In this document: positions 1 to 9,083 of the stretch, piece by piece
How positions within the stretch are numbered: the first letter of the stretch is position 1
How the letters are laid out: each line of letters begins with the position of its first letter
NCBI GenBank assembly: GCA_963750015.1
Contig: CAVVPU010000257.1
Location: 14,665 to 78,664, forward strand
DNA from: CAVVNC01 sp963750015
GTDB lineage: Bacteria > Desulfobacterota > Syntrophorhabdia > Syntrophorhabdales > WCHB1-27
Length of the DNA stretch: 64,000 nucleotides
Direction: 5' to 3'
Position numbers and translations under genes: made by a program
Notes under the pieces: generated by a model
Seen by the model: the letters and a program-made list of their open reading frames with translations, nothing else
What the model was told of the DNA's origin: nothing
Database searches by the model: none

Positions 1-30
1 TGAACCTCAAAGAACATTGGTGATGACAAT

Positions 31-2454
31 ATGAACAAGATGCGGCAATTTCTGGCCTTTGTAACCGATAAAATGTTTTTGCTTAAAATCCAGGCGGCGG
101 TCTCCGGCTTTGCCCTGGGAATTGCCGCCTGGAAAACAGCAACGTTTGTGAAGCAGTCGTTATTGTCTAATTATGATTTCGGTAAAACCCATCAGTGGCT
201 GAACATATTTTTCCATCCAATGGACAGTGGTCTTCTTAATTATGTCTTCTTATGCACAGTCTTAGGTCTATGTGGTCTTCTTATGTATGTCTTTATGGGC
301 CGGCAGAATATAGAACATCTCAGAGACAGGCTCGAGAAAGTGAGCCCGCCGCTTATATTTGTACTGCTGATCTGCTCAATTATCTTGCTCGTATTCATGG
401 CAGTATTGCCTATTTCGGTGAGTCTTTGCTTATCCCTTTCTGTCCTGCTTATTCCTATGTTCTACCTGATCAACTTCGGTAGATTGCTCATTGCATCAAC
501 TGCCATTCTATTTTTATTTACGTCATTCCAACCTTTGTCGATTGTAAAGGGTCCCGTTCATCTGATGAATGAATATGAGGATATTTTTGAAGAGACCCAT
601 CTGAAGCAGGAAACAATAAATAACAAGCAATTTCTCGACAGCATTTCCGATGAGGATATCAAGTCTCTGGCTCTATTAAATTACCTGTATTTTAAACCTT
701 ATACAAGTATTGGGCTTATAACGCGCGGCGAGATCCCGTATGGAGATACGCTCGCCTTTTTCAAGTCGGCAGAAAACCGGGCTGTAAGTTTGAATACATT
801 TCGTGACCTTCAGGTTTCGAGGCTTAATGCATTGCGCTCGGTGGGGGATCATGATACGGAACAACTGGTCGAGAACTTAAGACACATGGATGTAGACAGG
901 ATAAAGAAGTTTTGCCTAAACAATAGCATGGAGTATATGCACCAAAATATATCAAGAGGCCAGATTAATCACCTAGGGCATATACTAAACCCCGTAAACG
1001 AATATCTTTCCGGAAGACCGCTCAAAGAAATCTATATGCAATATGGCTTTGGGAATACCCTGATTTTTAAATGGACGACGAATTTATTTGGCGGACCTTC
1101 CATCGATAATTATTACAAATGTTATATATATTACGTCCTCTACTTCATTTCTTTTCTTGTTATGCTCTACATCTTGTTTAAGGATTGGTCATACGTATTT
1201 GGTGGACTTGCATTTTTGTCACTGAGCTTTTTCGGTTTGGGGTATACCGCCCTTATAGTAGCCCCTGGCATACTGCCTACGCGCCATATATTTGATACGA
1301 CCGTAATAATATTTGCGTTGCTCTTTTTCCGGCATAACAGGATAGCTTACCTCGGGCTTGCATGGGTCTTTTCCATATTGGGAATCATTGTAGACCGCCA
1401 GTTTGGAATCATGATGGCAGCAACCTTAATTATACCTGTTTCGCTTTACGTAATCGAAAACATGCGAGGAAGGCTTAGATTTCTCTGGCTTCCAGGCATT
1501 CTTCTCCTTATATCACTAACCTTCGCGGCATACCACTTTACAAACATCGGGACTTTAGGCCCGACTTTCTTATATTTTTTGTTGGGGCTGTTTTCTTGGC
1601 CGGTAAACCCTATTATTGTTGCGTTAACAATATGCTACTTGGTCGTTTCCTATTTATTCATGTTTTTGCTAAGAGGCGAGCGGAACTATTTAAAATATGT
1701 ATATCTCCTAGTATTCGCCTACACACAGGGTCTTTTTGTCTATTTTTACTGGTCAGGTCTTATTAACCATTTATTCTTTGCTGTTCGTATGGCAGGCTTA
1801 CAACTGTTCCTGATGATTTATATGGCAGAAAAGGGACTCTTCAGAAATGCAGAAAAGGCACGGAAATTTGTGGGCGCAGTTAAGGGGGCAACATTCACAA
1901 TATTGCTCTTTACCCTCTGTTTTGCGGTAGCATTCTTCTACAGCGAAAAGATTCAATTTGATCGTAATTTCGTGAATCACAAAATTTATAACTGGCAGTT
2001 TAGCAGAGCACATCTTATCACCACGATAAATCCTGAGCCAATAAAGAACAGTATTAATCTGATACAGAAATACAGCACGAGCGATAAAGGCATATATATC
2101 ATATCTAAATATGATAATTTGCTCCCCTTGTTGGCCGAGCGGTATAGTAAAATGCCCTTCTTCGATTTTGAGCTGGTCTGGCACCTTTTCTCTGAAAAAG
2201 AAAGTAATCAAGTCATAAAATCATTACGATCCCAGATGCCCGATTATCTGTTCGTCGACACAAATATCGATAACTATAGAGATGACCCTTGGGCAAAACT
2301 CTTTAACAATGAGTGGTTAGTGGATGAGAGGATATCAAGGATAGGAAGGTACACAGAGTTATATAACATTTTCAAGTCAGTGAGTCGTGATTATGAGAAG
2401 GTCGAAGAAGGGACATTGCTGTCGGTATATAAGAGAAAACTATTTAAACGGTAG
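31..2454 (+). CDS. Large polytopic membrane protein, GT-C-like, function unassigned
   Basis: This 807-residue protein has many hydrophobic segments (first near residues 17-36, then roughly a dozen more up to about residue 630) and a soluble tail of about 170 residues. The layout of membrane core plus terminal soluble domain is common in GT-C glycosyltransferases that use polyprenyl-phosphate sugars, but I see no definitive family motif. The ATG follows a weak purine stretch, and there is no room to see the upstream gene. The coding sequence is clearly more AT-rich than the genes after about 4 kb, with many ATA and TTA codons, which suggests separate acquisition. A role in glycan assembly is inferred from its neighbours only. 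Confidence 0.75.
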   Translation: MNKMRQFLAFVTDKMFLLKIQAAVSGFALGIAAWKTATFVKQSLLSNYDFGKTHQWLNIFFHPMDSGLLNYVFLCTVLGLCGLLMYVFMGRQNIEHLRDRLEKVSPPLIFVLLICSIILLVFMAVLPISVSLCLSLSVLLIPMFYLINFGRLLIASTAILFLFTSFQPLSIVKGPVHLMNEYEDIFEETHLKQETINNKQFLDSISDEDIKSLALLNYLYFKPYTSIGLITRGEIPYGDTLAFFKSAENRAVSLNTFRDLQVSRLNALRSVGDHDTEQLVENLRHMDVDRIKKFCLNNSMEYMHQNISRGQINHLGHILNPVNEYLSGRPLKEIYMQYGFGNTLIFKWTTNLFGGPSIDNYYKCYIYYVLYFISFLVMLYILFKDWSYVFGGLAFLSLSFFGLGYTALIVAPGILPTRHIFDTTVIIFALLFFRHNRIAYLGLAWVFSILGIIVDRQFGIMMAATLIIPVSLYVIENMRGRLRFLWLPGILLLISLTFAAYHFTNIGTLGPTFLYFLLGLFSWPVNPIIVALTICYLVVSYLFMFLLRGERNYLKYVYLLVFAYTQGLFVYFYWSGLINHLFFAVRMAGLQLFLMIYMAEKGLFRNAEKARKFVGAVKGATFTILLFTLCFAVAFFYSEKIQFDRNFVNHKIYNWQFSRAHLITTINPEPIKNSINLIQKYSTSDKGIYIISKYDNLLPLLAERYSKMPFFDFELVWHLFSEKESNQVIKSLRSQMPDYLFVDTNIDNYRDDPWAKLFNNEWLVDERISRIGRYTELYNIFKSVSRDYEKVEEGTLLSVYKRKLFKR

Positions 2455-2763
2455 GGTTGTCCCTTGGGGTTGTTTCTTGTGTACACTCTCTTTCACCGGG
2501 TAGCCCGTCAGCCTTTCCAAGTGCCATTTTCCCTATTCTTCCTTATGAGAATGATACAGCAAGGTTGGGACAACTATATTCAGTCTTCCGTGAGAAAGAC
2601 CGTATTCATGGGTACCGAGGGAGATACTCCACTGCAGAAAATAAGCCTAGAACTGATAAGAAAATTCTTGACTGGAATAGATAAGGAAGATCTGCTCGGC
2701 AGCCCCTCATCGCCTATCGGCCTCTGATTGCCGGGCGTTAATATGACTGCACGACGGTGAGGC
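2455..2763. other. Gene-poor spacer upstream of gtrA-like gene
   Basis: About 310 bases separate the first membrane protein from the GtrA-like gene. Two overlapping open frames of 75 and 87 codons cross it, but neither has a convincing ribosome binding site or a recognisable domain, and they occupy the same bases in different frames. One of them may be a decayed fragment. A purine-rich GGTGAGG just before 2764 serves as ribosome binding site for the next gene. Confidence 0.5.
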
Positions 2764-3192
2764 ATGTTCTCTATCGCACATATAGTCCGAAGGCACGAGA
2801 CAAAAGCGAGGTTTCTGGTCGTTGGCGCATTCCTCACGGTCTTCAGCTATGCCCTCTTCGCATTGCTGGATACGCTGTTCTCCATGGCTTTCTCGCGAAG
2901 ATACGTTGCGTATATGTCGGCAATGGCACTTGGAAACGTGCTCACAGTCCCGGTTGTTTTTGTGTTTCACAAGTACGTTACCTTCAAATCGTGGTCGGGT
3001 GGGAAGAGCCTGGCTTTGGAATTCGTCAGATTTGTCAGCACATATTTGTTTACGTGGTGTGTGGGCCTGATATTATTGCCGTTCTTTGTAGAGATTCTGC
3101 ATATCCATCCCAAACTGGCCGGCGCTTTGATGATACCTATCACCACCGTGATAAGTTATATAGGCCATTCACGATTTTCTTTCAGACATTAA
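2764..3192 (+). CDS. GtrA-like polyprenyl-phosphate-sugar flippase
   Basis: At 142 residues it matches the usual size of GtrA/DPMS3 family proteins. There are four hydrophobic segments (about 18-40, 45-68, 85-108, 115-137). The family signatures are an N-terminal FLVVGAFLTVFSY-type segment, a central VFVFHKYVTFKS and a C-terminal HSRFSFRH. GtrA proteins are thought to flip undecaprenyl-phosphate sugars made by GtrB-type GT2 enzymes. A GtrB-like gene at 6193 and a GT-C-like gene at 4101 make a plausible three-part glycosylation set. An IS element begins directly after the TAA stop and separates this gene from its partners. Confidence 0.85.
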   Translation: MFSIAHIVRRHETKARFLVVGAFLTVFSYALFALLDTLFSMAFSRRYVAYMSAMALGNVLTVPVVFVFHKYVTFKSWSGGKSLALEFVRFVSTYLFTWCVGLILLPFFVEILHIHPKLAGALMIPITTVISYIGHSRFSFRH

Positions 3193-4091
3193 GAATTTAT
3201 CCGTAAATAGGAGTCACCTTCCTCCAGCATATGATCGCGGCAGCGAGGTGAAGGAGAGCCTCGTAGCTTTCAGTAAGCTTCTCATATCTGACGAGGAGCT
3301 TACTGAATCGGTTGAACCAGGAATGGGCCGCTTCCACCACCCAGCGTCGATTCTTCCAAGGACGCCCTCGCCCTCGTCTGCGGTTCCTTCGTGGAATCCG
3401 TGGTATGTAGCCCTTTATACCGATCTGTTCGCGAACCGCATCGCCATCATAACCTTTATCCGCATACAGGAATCGCTCCCTGCCTTTTGGAAGATCGACG
3501 ATGAGGGCATCGAGCACGGCAGAGAACTGACTGAGATCATGTCGATGGGCCCCGGTAACGATCAGCGACAGCGGGACGCCACGAGCGTCCACCAGGATGT
3601 GCCGCTTGCTTCCTTTTTTTTCCCCGGTCCGTCGGGTTAGGACCGGTTGCTTCTCGGGCCAGAGGCGCTTTGATCGTGCTCCCGTCGATGCTCTGCCATT
3701 TCCAGGCAATCCCCTCCATCTCATCATACTCCGCGAGGCCTGCGCGCCACAGGGCGAGAAAGAAGCCTGTTTTCAGCCACTGCCTGAAGTACTTGTGAAT
3801 CGAGCTCGCACTCCCGAACCGTTCCTTGGGCAATGACTTCCACTGGCAGCCTGTCCTGAGCACAAAGACGATGCCTTCGAACACACGCCGCTCGGACATC
3901 GGCTTGCGTCCGCCTCCGGGCTTTCTCCTGAATGTCTTACCCGGCTCTCGTTCTCGCTTTGGAATGAATGGTTCCACACGTCTCCAGAACTCGTCGGATA
4001 CTTCCCATGACCGGACCTTTGCCATACCCACCTCCTGGGCTAAAGTGTAGTATAGCTGGGGGCTTAAGTCAAGTTAATTACGGATAAGTTC
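3193..4091. mobile_element. IS5-family (IS427-like) insertion sequence, apparently complete
   Basis: The 899 bp element encodes one frameshifted transposase on the minus strand. Its ends are imperfect inverted repeats of about 18 bp (3193-3210 and 4074-4091, sharing the core TTATCCGTAA, 15 of 18 matching). It is flanked by the trinucleotide TAA on both sides (3190-3192 and 4092-4094), consistent with a 3-bp target duplication of the TNA type usual for this group. The left duplication is the stop codon of the gtrA-like gene, so that gene stays intact. Joining the flanks would leave only 8 bases between gtrA and the next ORF. Confidence 0.88.
3197..4025 (-). CDS. IS5-family DDE transposase read through a +1 frameshift
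   Basis: Two overlapping frames form one transposase. The first starts at ATG 4025, behind a good AGGAGG, and carries an N-terminal helix-turn-helix-like region and the first catalytic motif, SIDGSTIKAP. The second carries YADKGYD and a C-terminal region with RRWVVEAAHSWFNRF and the conserved YE..LHLAA. The frames join naturally at a run of eight A residues (T run 3614-3621 on the plus strand), giving TDRGKK followed by GSKRHILVD. Dropping one A, or a +1 shift there, restores the full protein, as known or suspected for other IS427-group elements. The stop lies inside the terminal repeat. Confidence 0.85.
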
Positions 4092-4100
4092 TAAAATAAG

Positions 4101-6206
4101 ATGGCCGTTTGGCAGCGTCTACAGAAAAAGACAAACTTCGCTGGACGAACCTTGCTCCATTCCATGGCAGGATCAGCCGTGCACAAGAATTTCTTCAATA
4201 AAACTAACGTCATTCTGTCATCCATCCTGTTATTGACGGCGGGCCTGCTGGCCACCTCTTTTGTAGTGGATCATCAACAGACCAAAAGAATTAAGACCGT
4301 GGAGTACCGTAACGTCAACTTCGACAGCCGCAGTTCCGATCCGGGGAAGACCTCGGTTAAAACATTCAAAGAGAATATCCAGAGCGACGTCAAAGAAGTT
4401 GACATAAGCTTTCTTATGAAGGTCTATTCGATTTCTCATTGGAACAATGTCTTTCAAACGGCCCGCTTGAACGAAGGCATAAGGATGGAGTTATCGCAAC
4501 CGTCGAATGTTGGGATCGTAATTGCAACGAATGACTCGGAAGGCCTTAAAGGCTTTTCTCTCTTCAACGCTATAGAATTCAACAAAATCTATGCGGTGAA
4601 AGTCTCAGTAGGTCGAAACAACATCCTGAAGGCGTGTGTGGATGACTCGTGCATCAATGTAAGAGACAACCAATTTAAGTACGACATAAAGGACATCGCC
4701 GTCGGCGCAGGATTGAGCAAGACCCGACCTTTTGATGGAGAAATAAACGACTTTCGCATTGCATACACGCTCATCAAGGCCCCTCATCATCCCTTTCTCC
4801 CTTGGACCGTCATACTATTCGTCCAATTCCTGTTATTCGCATCCGTAGCCTCTCTTGTTTTCTCTTTTCTCCGGACCGTAAGCATCCCTTTGGAGAGAAA
4901 GGACAAAATCAGCATTGTTTGCCTCGCCGTGCTCGCTGGTTTCATTCTTTCTGTTCTTTTTCACTGCTTCATGGGTGCCTATTTGCACATGGGTTATCCC
5001 TTCAATACTTTTCTGCTTCAGCCTGATGATAGATTCATGGATTATTTCAACGGTCTCACCTACGTAACAGCCGGACATGGTGCAGGCATGGCGGGTACAT
5101 CAGGGTTGGCGTACTTCATGTGGCAGTTCCTTTATCTCATTTCTTTCAAGAATGCCTATGCCTCTTTCTTAGTCTACACCGCAGCCGTAACCATGTATGT
5201 GCTGGTTTATAACTTGAAGAATCTGCTGTCGGGACCGTTCCCGAAGATGTCCCCCCTAAGGGCTATGCAAAGCGTCTTCATCTTATCATTCCTGGCCTAT
5301 CCCGTGCTCTTTACTCTGGATAGGGGAAATATTGAGGGTTTTGTCTTCATATTGTTGTCTTTGTTTATGTACTTTTTCCGTTCGAATAAAACAGGAATAA
5401 GCGCCATCTTTCTCGCCGGAGCAACGGCACTGAAACTCTACCCCGCCATATTCATCATACTTTACTTATCGGAAAAAAGGTACAGAGAAGCAGCCATCTT
5501 CGTTGGCATAACGCTCCTCCTGTCTTCATGGAATTATAATAGCTTCACCGGCATCAGTTTTCACTTTTCAAGCTTGGTTGGGATAACCAAGAGCTCTGGG
5601 AACTCCGGAACTACCTACAACGCCTTATATGTCATAGGCGACGCTGGAGCAGCGTTTTGCTCGAGCGCTTTCGGAGCGCTGAAGACCGCACTTTGCGCAT
5701 GGCCTCCGCAAGGCTCGGCCCCGCGTCTACTGATGCTTTTCAGAATCTATTATTGGGTGTCCTTGCTACTTTCTGCGTTTGTTGGCGTCTACGTGATGTT
5801 TGTTGAGAAGGAGTTGTGGAAAAAAGTAACAATCCTGACGCTCAGCATGATATTTTTCCCTTTTGTAACAGCCGATTACAGACTTCTCCACTTGTACATA
5901 CCGATGTGGCTGTTTCTCAACGCCAAGGGGAAGAGCAGATCAGACCTCCTCTATTCGGTTCTCTTCGCACTGCTCCTTATCCCGAAGGCATACTATGTTA
6001 TAAAGGAGGACATAAGCATCTCGGTCATCCTGAATCCGCTGATAATATCTGCCTTCTTGCTGAGTGTGGTCGTGGCGGGGCTGCGCAATGCTTCTATAAC
6101 GGATATTAAGCAGAGCATCCGCGAACACCTGACCGCTGCCCGTCAACTGTTCTGGTTGAAAAAAATCCACTCAGCCGCAGAGGCTTTATCGAATGAAAGC
6201 CCCTAA
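4101..6206 (+). CDS. GT87-like (DUF2029) membrane glycosyltransferase with N-terminal LamG-like domain
   Basis: After a short N-terminal region and a membrane anchor (about residues 34-54), residues 75-225 look like a LamG/concanavalin-type beta-sandwich, judged from the ending EINDFRIAYTL. The rest (about 235-670) is polytopic and resembles GT87/DUF2029 mannosyltransferase-like GT-C proteins: an acidic extracytoplasmic loop with PDDRFMDYFNGL, the DRGNIEGFVF segment, and the ALKLYPAIF motif typical of the family. It probably transfers a sugar from a polyprenyl phosphate on the outer face of the membrane. The IS just upstream may have altered its expression. The first ATG has no strong ribosome binding site, so the start is not certain. 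The 3' end overlaps the next gene by 14 bases. Confidence 0.75.
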   Translation: MAVWQRLQKKTNFAGRTLLHSMAGSAVHKNFFNKTNVILSSILLLTAGLLATSFVVDHQQTKRIKTVEYRNVNFDSRSSDPGKTSVKTFKENIQSDVKEVDISFLMKVYSISHWNNVFQTARLNEGIRMELSQPSNVGIVIATNDSEGLKGFSLFNAIEFNKIYAVKVSVGRNNILKACVDDSCINVRDNQFKYDIKDIAVGAGLSKTRPFDGEINDFRIAYTLIKAPHHPFLPWTVILFVQFLLFASVASLVFSFLRTVSIPLERKDKISIVCLAVLAGFILSVLFHCFMGAYLHMGYPFNTFLLQPDDRFMDYFNGLTYVTAGHGAGMAGTSGLAYFMWQFLYLISFKNAYASFLVYTAAVTMYVLVYNLKNLLSGPFPKMSPLRAMQSVFILSFLAYPVLFTLDRGNIEGFVFILLSLFMYFFRSNKTGISAIFLAGATALKLYPAIFIILYLSEKRYREAAIFVGITLLLSSWNYNSFTGISFHFSSLVGITKSSGNSGTTYNALYVIGDAGAAFCSSAFGALKTALCAWPPQGSAPRLLMLFRIYYWVSLLLSAFVGVYVMFVEKELWKKVTILTLSMIFFPFVTADYRLLHLYIPMWLFLNAKGKSRSDLLYSVLFALLLIPKAYYVIKEDISISVILNPLIISAFLLSVVVAGLRNASITDIKQSIREHLTAARQLFWLKKIHSAAEALSNESP

Positions 6207-7212
6207 CCCCCCTGAACCACATGTGCCTTGGACGAGAGCCAAGACTGATCCCTCGGGGCTTGGGCTTCTGTCGCTCATTGTACCCGTCTACAATGAGGAA
6301 GAAAACATTGTGCCTCTTTACGAAAAGGTGCTTGAGGTGGCGCCGGTCCTTGGCCGTCCCTTCGAATTGATTTTCATCAACGACGGGTCTACCGATGGAA
6401 CTCAGAGTGCGTTGGACGAGTTAGCCGAAAGAGATCCCCGGGTGAAAGTGATCCATTTCCGAAGAAACTTTGGTCAGACGGCCGCGATGATGGCGGGAAT
6501 CGATTTTTCCTCGGGGGATGTGTTAGTGCCCATGGACGGAGACCTCCAGAACGACCCGGGAGACATACCTCGGCTAATCGCGAAGCTGGAGGAAGGGTAT
6601 GACGTCTGTTCGGGATGGCGTAAGAACCGTAAAGACCATGCCTTGAGGCGCAATCTGCCCAGTCGTCTCGCCAATTTGCTGATCTCCAGGATTTCCGGGG
6701 TCCATCTCCACGATTACGGCTGTTCCCTTAAGGCTTACAGGAAAGAGGTTATTAAGGGGGTCAAGCTTTATGGCGAGATGCATCGCTTCATTCCCATATA
6801 CGCCTCCTGGGAAGGGGCGAGGGTCTCCGAGGTCCCGGTCAGTCACTACCCGAGGATCCACGGCAGGTCGAAGTACGGGATTGAAAGGACGGTCAAGGTT
6901 CTCCTCGATCTCATCGTGGTAAAGTTCTTTGCCAAGTATGCCCAAAAGCCGATTTACGTTTTCGGAATCGTTGGAATCTTGAATCTCATGGTTGCATTTT
7001 TTGCGGCCGTTGCGAGCCTGTATTATAAATTCTTCGGCAACAAATCCTTTATTTCGACCCCGTTGCCCTTGCTTTTCATCATGTGCACTATAACGGGTAT
7101 TATGTGCATCTTGATGGGTCTGATGGCCGAGCTCCTTATCAGGACCTATCACGAATCCCAGCATAAACCGGTCTATTTCGTCTCTGAATCGCGCAACTTA
7201 GGGGGCGACTGA
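6193..7212 (+). CDS. GT2 glycosyltransferase, GtrB/DPM1-like, polyprenyl-phosphate sugar synthase
   Basis: The cytoplasmic GT-A domain (about residues 27-250) starts with LSLIVPVYNEEENI. It has the FINDGSTDGT nucleotide-binding motif and the metal-binding DGD within PMDGDLQNDP, and continues with the conserved DYGCSLKAYR. Two hydrophobic segments at about 252-278 and 290-316 are typical of GtrB-type enzymes. Such proteins load a sugar from a nucleotide donor onto undecaprenyl phosphate. It overlaps the GT-C-like gene upstream and sits 2 bases before an AsnB-type gene. The order GT2-AsnB-methyltransferase recurs at 33-37 kb. Confidence 0.88.
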   Translation: MKAPNPPEPHVPWTRAKTDPSGLGLLSLIVPVYNEEENIVPLYEKVLEVAPVLGRPFELIFINDGSTDGTQSALDELAERDPRVKVIHFRRNFGQTAAMMAGIDFSSGDVLVPMDGDLQNDPGDIPRLIAKLEEGYDVCSGWRKNRKDHALRRNLPSRLANLLISRISGVHLHDYGCSLKAYRKEVIKGVKLYGEMHRFIPIYASWEGARVSEVPVSHYPRIHGRSKYGIERTVKVLLDLIVVKFFAKYAQKPIYVFGIVGILNLMVAFFAAVASLYYKFFGNKSFISTPLPLLFIMCTITGIMCILMGLMAELLIRTYHESQHKPVYFVSESRNLGGD

Positions 7213-7214
7213 TC

Positions 7215-9083
7215 ATGTGCGGTATTTGCGGATTCGTCGGTCAGGGCGACTTGCAGGATTTGTCACGCATGGCACGGGTCATGTCCCATCGGGGTCCTGA
7301 TGCCGAAGGACTGTGGAGTGATACGGAAAAAGCCGTGTACCTGGGTCATCGAAGGCTTTCCATCATAGATCTATCGGGGGGCAACCAGCCGATGTGGACG
7401 ACTGATGGAGCCCTTGGCGTGGTTTTCAACGGGGAGATATACAACCACGTCGAGCTGCGCGCTGCGTTGATCGACGCAGGCCACCGGTTCTCTTCAGACC
7501 ACTCGGATACCGAGGTACTTCTTCACGGATACCGGGAGTGGGGCGCAGATCTGTCCCGAAGGTTGAATGGCATGTGGGCATTCGCTATCTATGACCGGGG
7601 GAAAGAAGAGATCTTTATCAGCCGCGACCGCTTCGGCAAAAAGCCGCTCTTCTATTCGCTTCAAAATGGCACATTTGCCTTCGCCTCCGAGGTCAGCTCG
7701 CTCGTCAAACATCCTTCCCTGACGGCAGCCATAAACCAGATGAGCCTCAAAAAATATTTTGCCTACGGGTACATCCCTGCCCCATGGTCTTTGTACCACA
7801 ATATATTCAAGCTGCCCGGTGGACACAACCTCCTGTTGAGCCTGTCCCGGATGAGCATCGAGATTACAAAATACTGGGACCTTGTGATAGAACCTTTTGA
7901 GAATATCCCAAAGAACCCGGAAGGTGAATGGGGAGAGGCCATTCGCGACCTCTTGCGGAAAGCCGTCAAGCGCAGGCTCATGTCTGATGTTCCGCTGGGT
8001 ATTTTCCTCAGCGGAGGAATCGACTCCTCCTCGATTGCCGCTTTCGCGGTCTCTTCCGGCGGAGACAGGATCAGGTCATTCTCGATCGGTTTCGAGGAAG
8101 CGTCTTTCGATGAGTCCGGCTACTCGCGGCAAGTGGCATCACTTCTGGGAACCGACCATAGTCTTGAATACCTTTCTCTCGACAAATCGGCCGCACTATT
8201 GGACGACATCGCAGCCAGACTCGACGAACCCATGGGCGATAGCTCCATCCTGCCCACTTTTCTGCTTTGCAGGGAGGCCCGAAGGCAGGTCACAGTGGCT
8301 CTCGGCGGCGACGGCGCAGATGAGTTATTCGCCGGCTATGATCCTTTCAAGGCACTCTACTGGGCCGAATTATATGGCCGCCTGGTCCCGAAGCCGATTC
8401 ATGCCGCGATACGGATGGTAATGGCGCGCCTTCCTACTTCCCATCGAAATATGAGTCTCGACTTCAGAATAAAGCGGACCCTTCGTGGATTGAGCTACCC
8501 TCGCCATTTCTGGAACGCGATTTGGATTGCGCCGCTTGAGCCCACAGACATTGCAGAGCTGTTCGGCGAACCTGTAGATCTCGAGGAAGTATACGCCGAG
8601 GCCATCGAGTACTGGGAGAATTGTCACCAGGATAACCTGACCGACAAGACGCTGCAGTTTTTCACGAAACTCTATTTGCAGGATGATATCCTCGTCAAGG
8701 TGGACCGGGCCAGCATGATGAACTCCCTGGAAGTTCGTGCCCCTTTTCTCGACATCGACCTTGTCGATTTCGTGAGGCGAATCCCGAGCGACTATAAGTG
8801 CCGGGGAGGGCAGACCAAATACATACTCAAGAAAGCCCTTGAGCCGGTGCTTCCCAGCAACATCCTTCACCGTTCCAAAAAAGGCTTTGGAATTCCTATC
8901 GGCAAATGGTTTCAGGAAGGCAGCCTCGCAATTGACGGAACCGACGCAACCGGCTTAATGAACAGGGCATTCACTAGGCGCCTAGTCGAAGAGCACCGGA
9001 AGGGGCTCCACGATCATCGAGCGTTTCTTTGGAATGCCTGGCTTTTGTCACAATGGAACAAACCGGACCGGACAGTGGCGTGA
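7215..9083 (+). CDS. asnB: Asparagine synthase-type glutamine amidotransferase (AsnB family)
   Basis: The 622-residue length and both AsnB domains are present. The N-terminal class II glutaminase domain begins MCGICGF, giving Cys2 as nucleophile after Met removal, and contains SHRGPDAEG, VFNGEIYNH and the DTEVLLHGY segment. The C-terminal synthetase domain has the PP-loop FLSGGIDSSSIAA near residue 263 and GGDGADELFAGYD. In polysaccharide clusters such proteins often amidate sugar carboxylates rather than aspartate. That role is inferred here from the neighbouring glycosyltransferases. A second divergent paralogue lies at 34225. Confidence 0.88.
   Translation: MCGICGFVGQGDLQDLSRMARVMSHRGPDAEGLWSDTEKAVYLGHRRLSIIDLSGGNQPMWTTDGALGVVFNGEIYNHVELRAALIDAGHRFSSDHSDTEVLLHGYREWGADLSRRLNGMWAFAIYDRGKEEIFISRDRFGKKPLFYSLQNGTFAFASEVSSLVKHPSLTAAINQMSLKKYFAYGYIPAPWSLYHNIFKLPGGHNLLLSLSRMSIEITKYWDLVIEPFENIPKNPEGEWGEAIRDLLRKAVKRRLMSDVPLGIFLSGGIDSSSIAAFAVSSGGDRIRSFSIGFEEASFDESGYSRQVASLLGTDHSLEYLSLDKSAALLDDIAARLDEPMGDSSILPTFLLCREARRQVTVALGGDGADELFAGYDPFKALYWAELYGRLVPKPIHAAIRMVMARLPTSHRNMSLDFRIKRTLRGLSYPRHFWNAIWIAPLEPTDIAELFGEPVDLEEVYAEAIEYWENCHQDNLTDKTLQFFTKLYLQDDILVKVDRASMMNSLEVRAPFLDIDLVDFVRRIPSDYKCRGGQTKYILKKALEPVLPSNILHRSKKGFGIPIGKWFQEGSLAIDGTDATGLMNRAFTRRLVEEHRKGLHDHRAFLWNAWLLSQWNKPDRTVA

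Noticed and set aside
2457..2727. 75- and 87-codon ORFs between the first two genes
   Set aside because: They overlap in different frames, lack ribosome binding sites and show no family resemblance; kept only as a possible remnant.
6574..7164. 196-codon open frame on the minus strand
   Set aside because: It lies wholly inside the clear GT2 gene on the other strand, has no domain or ribosome binding site, and is explained by antisense codon bias.
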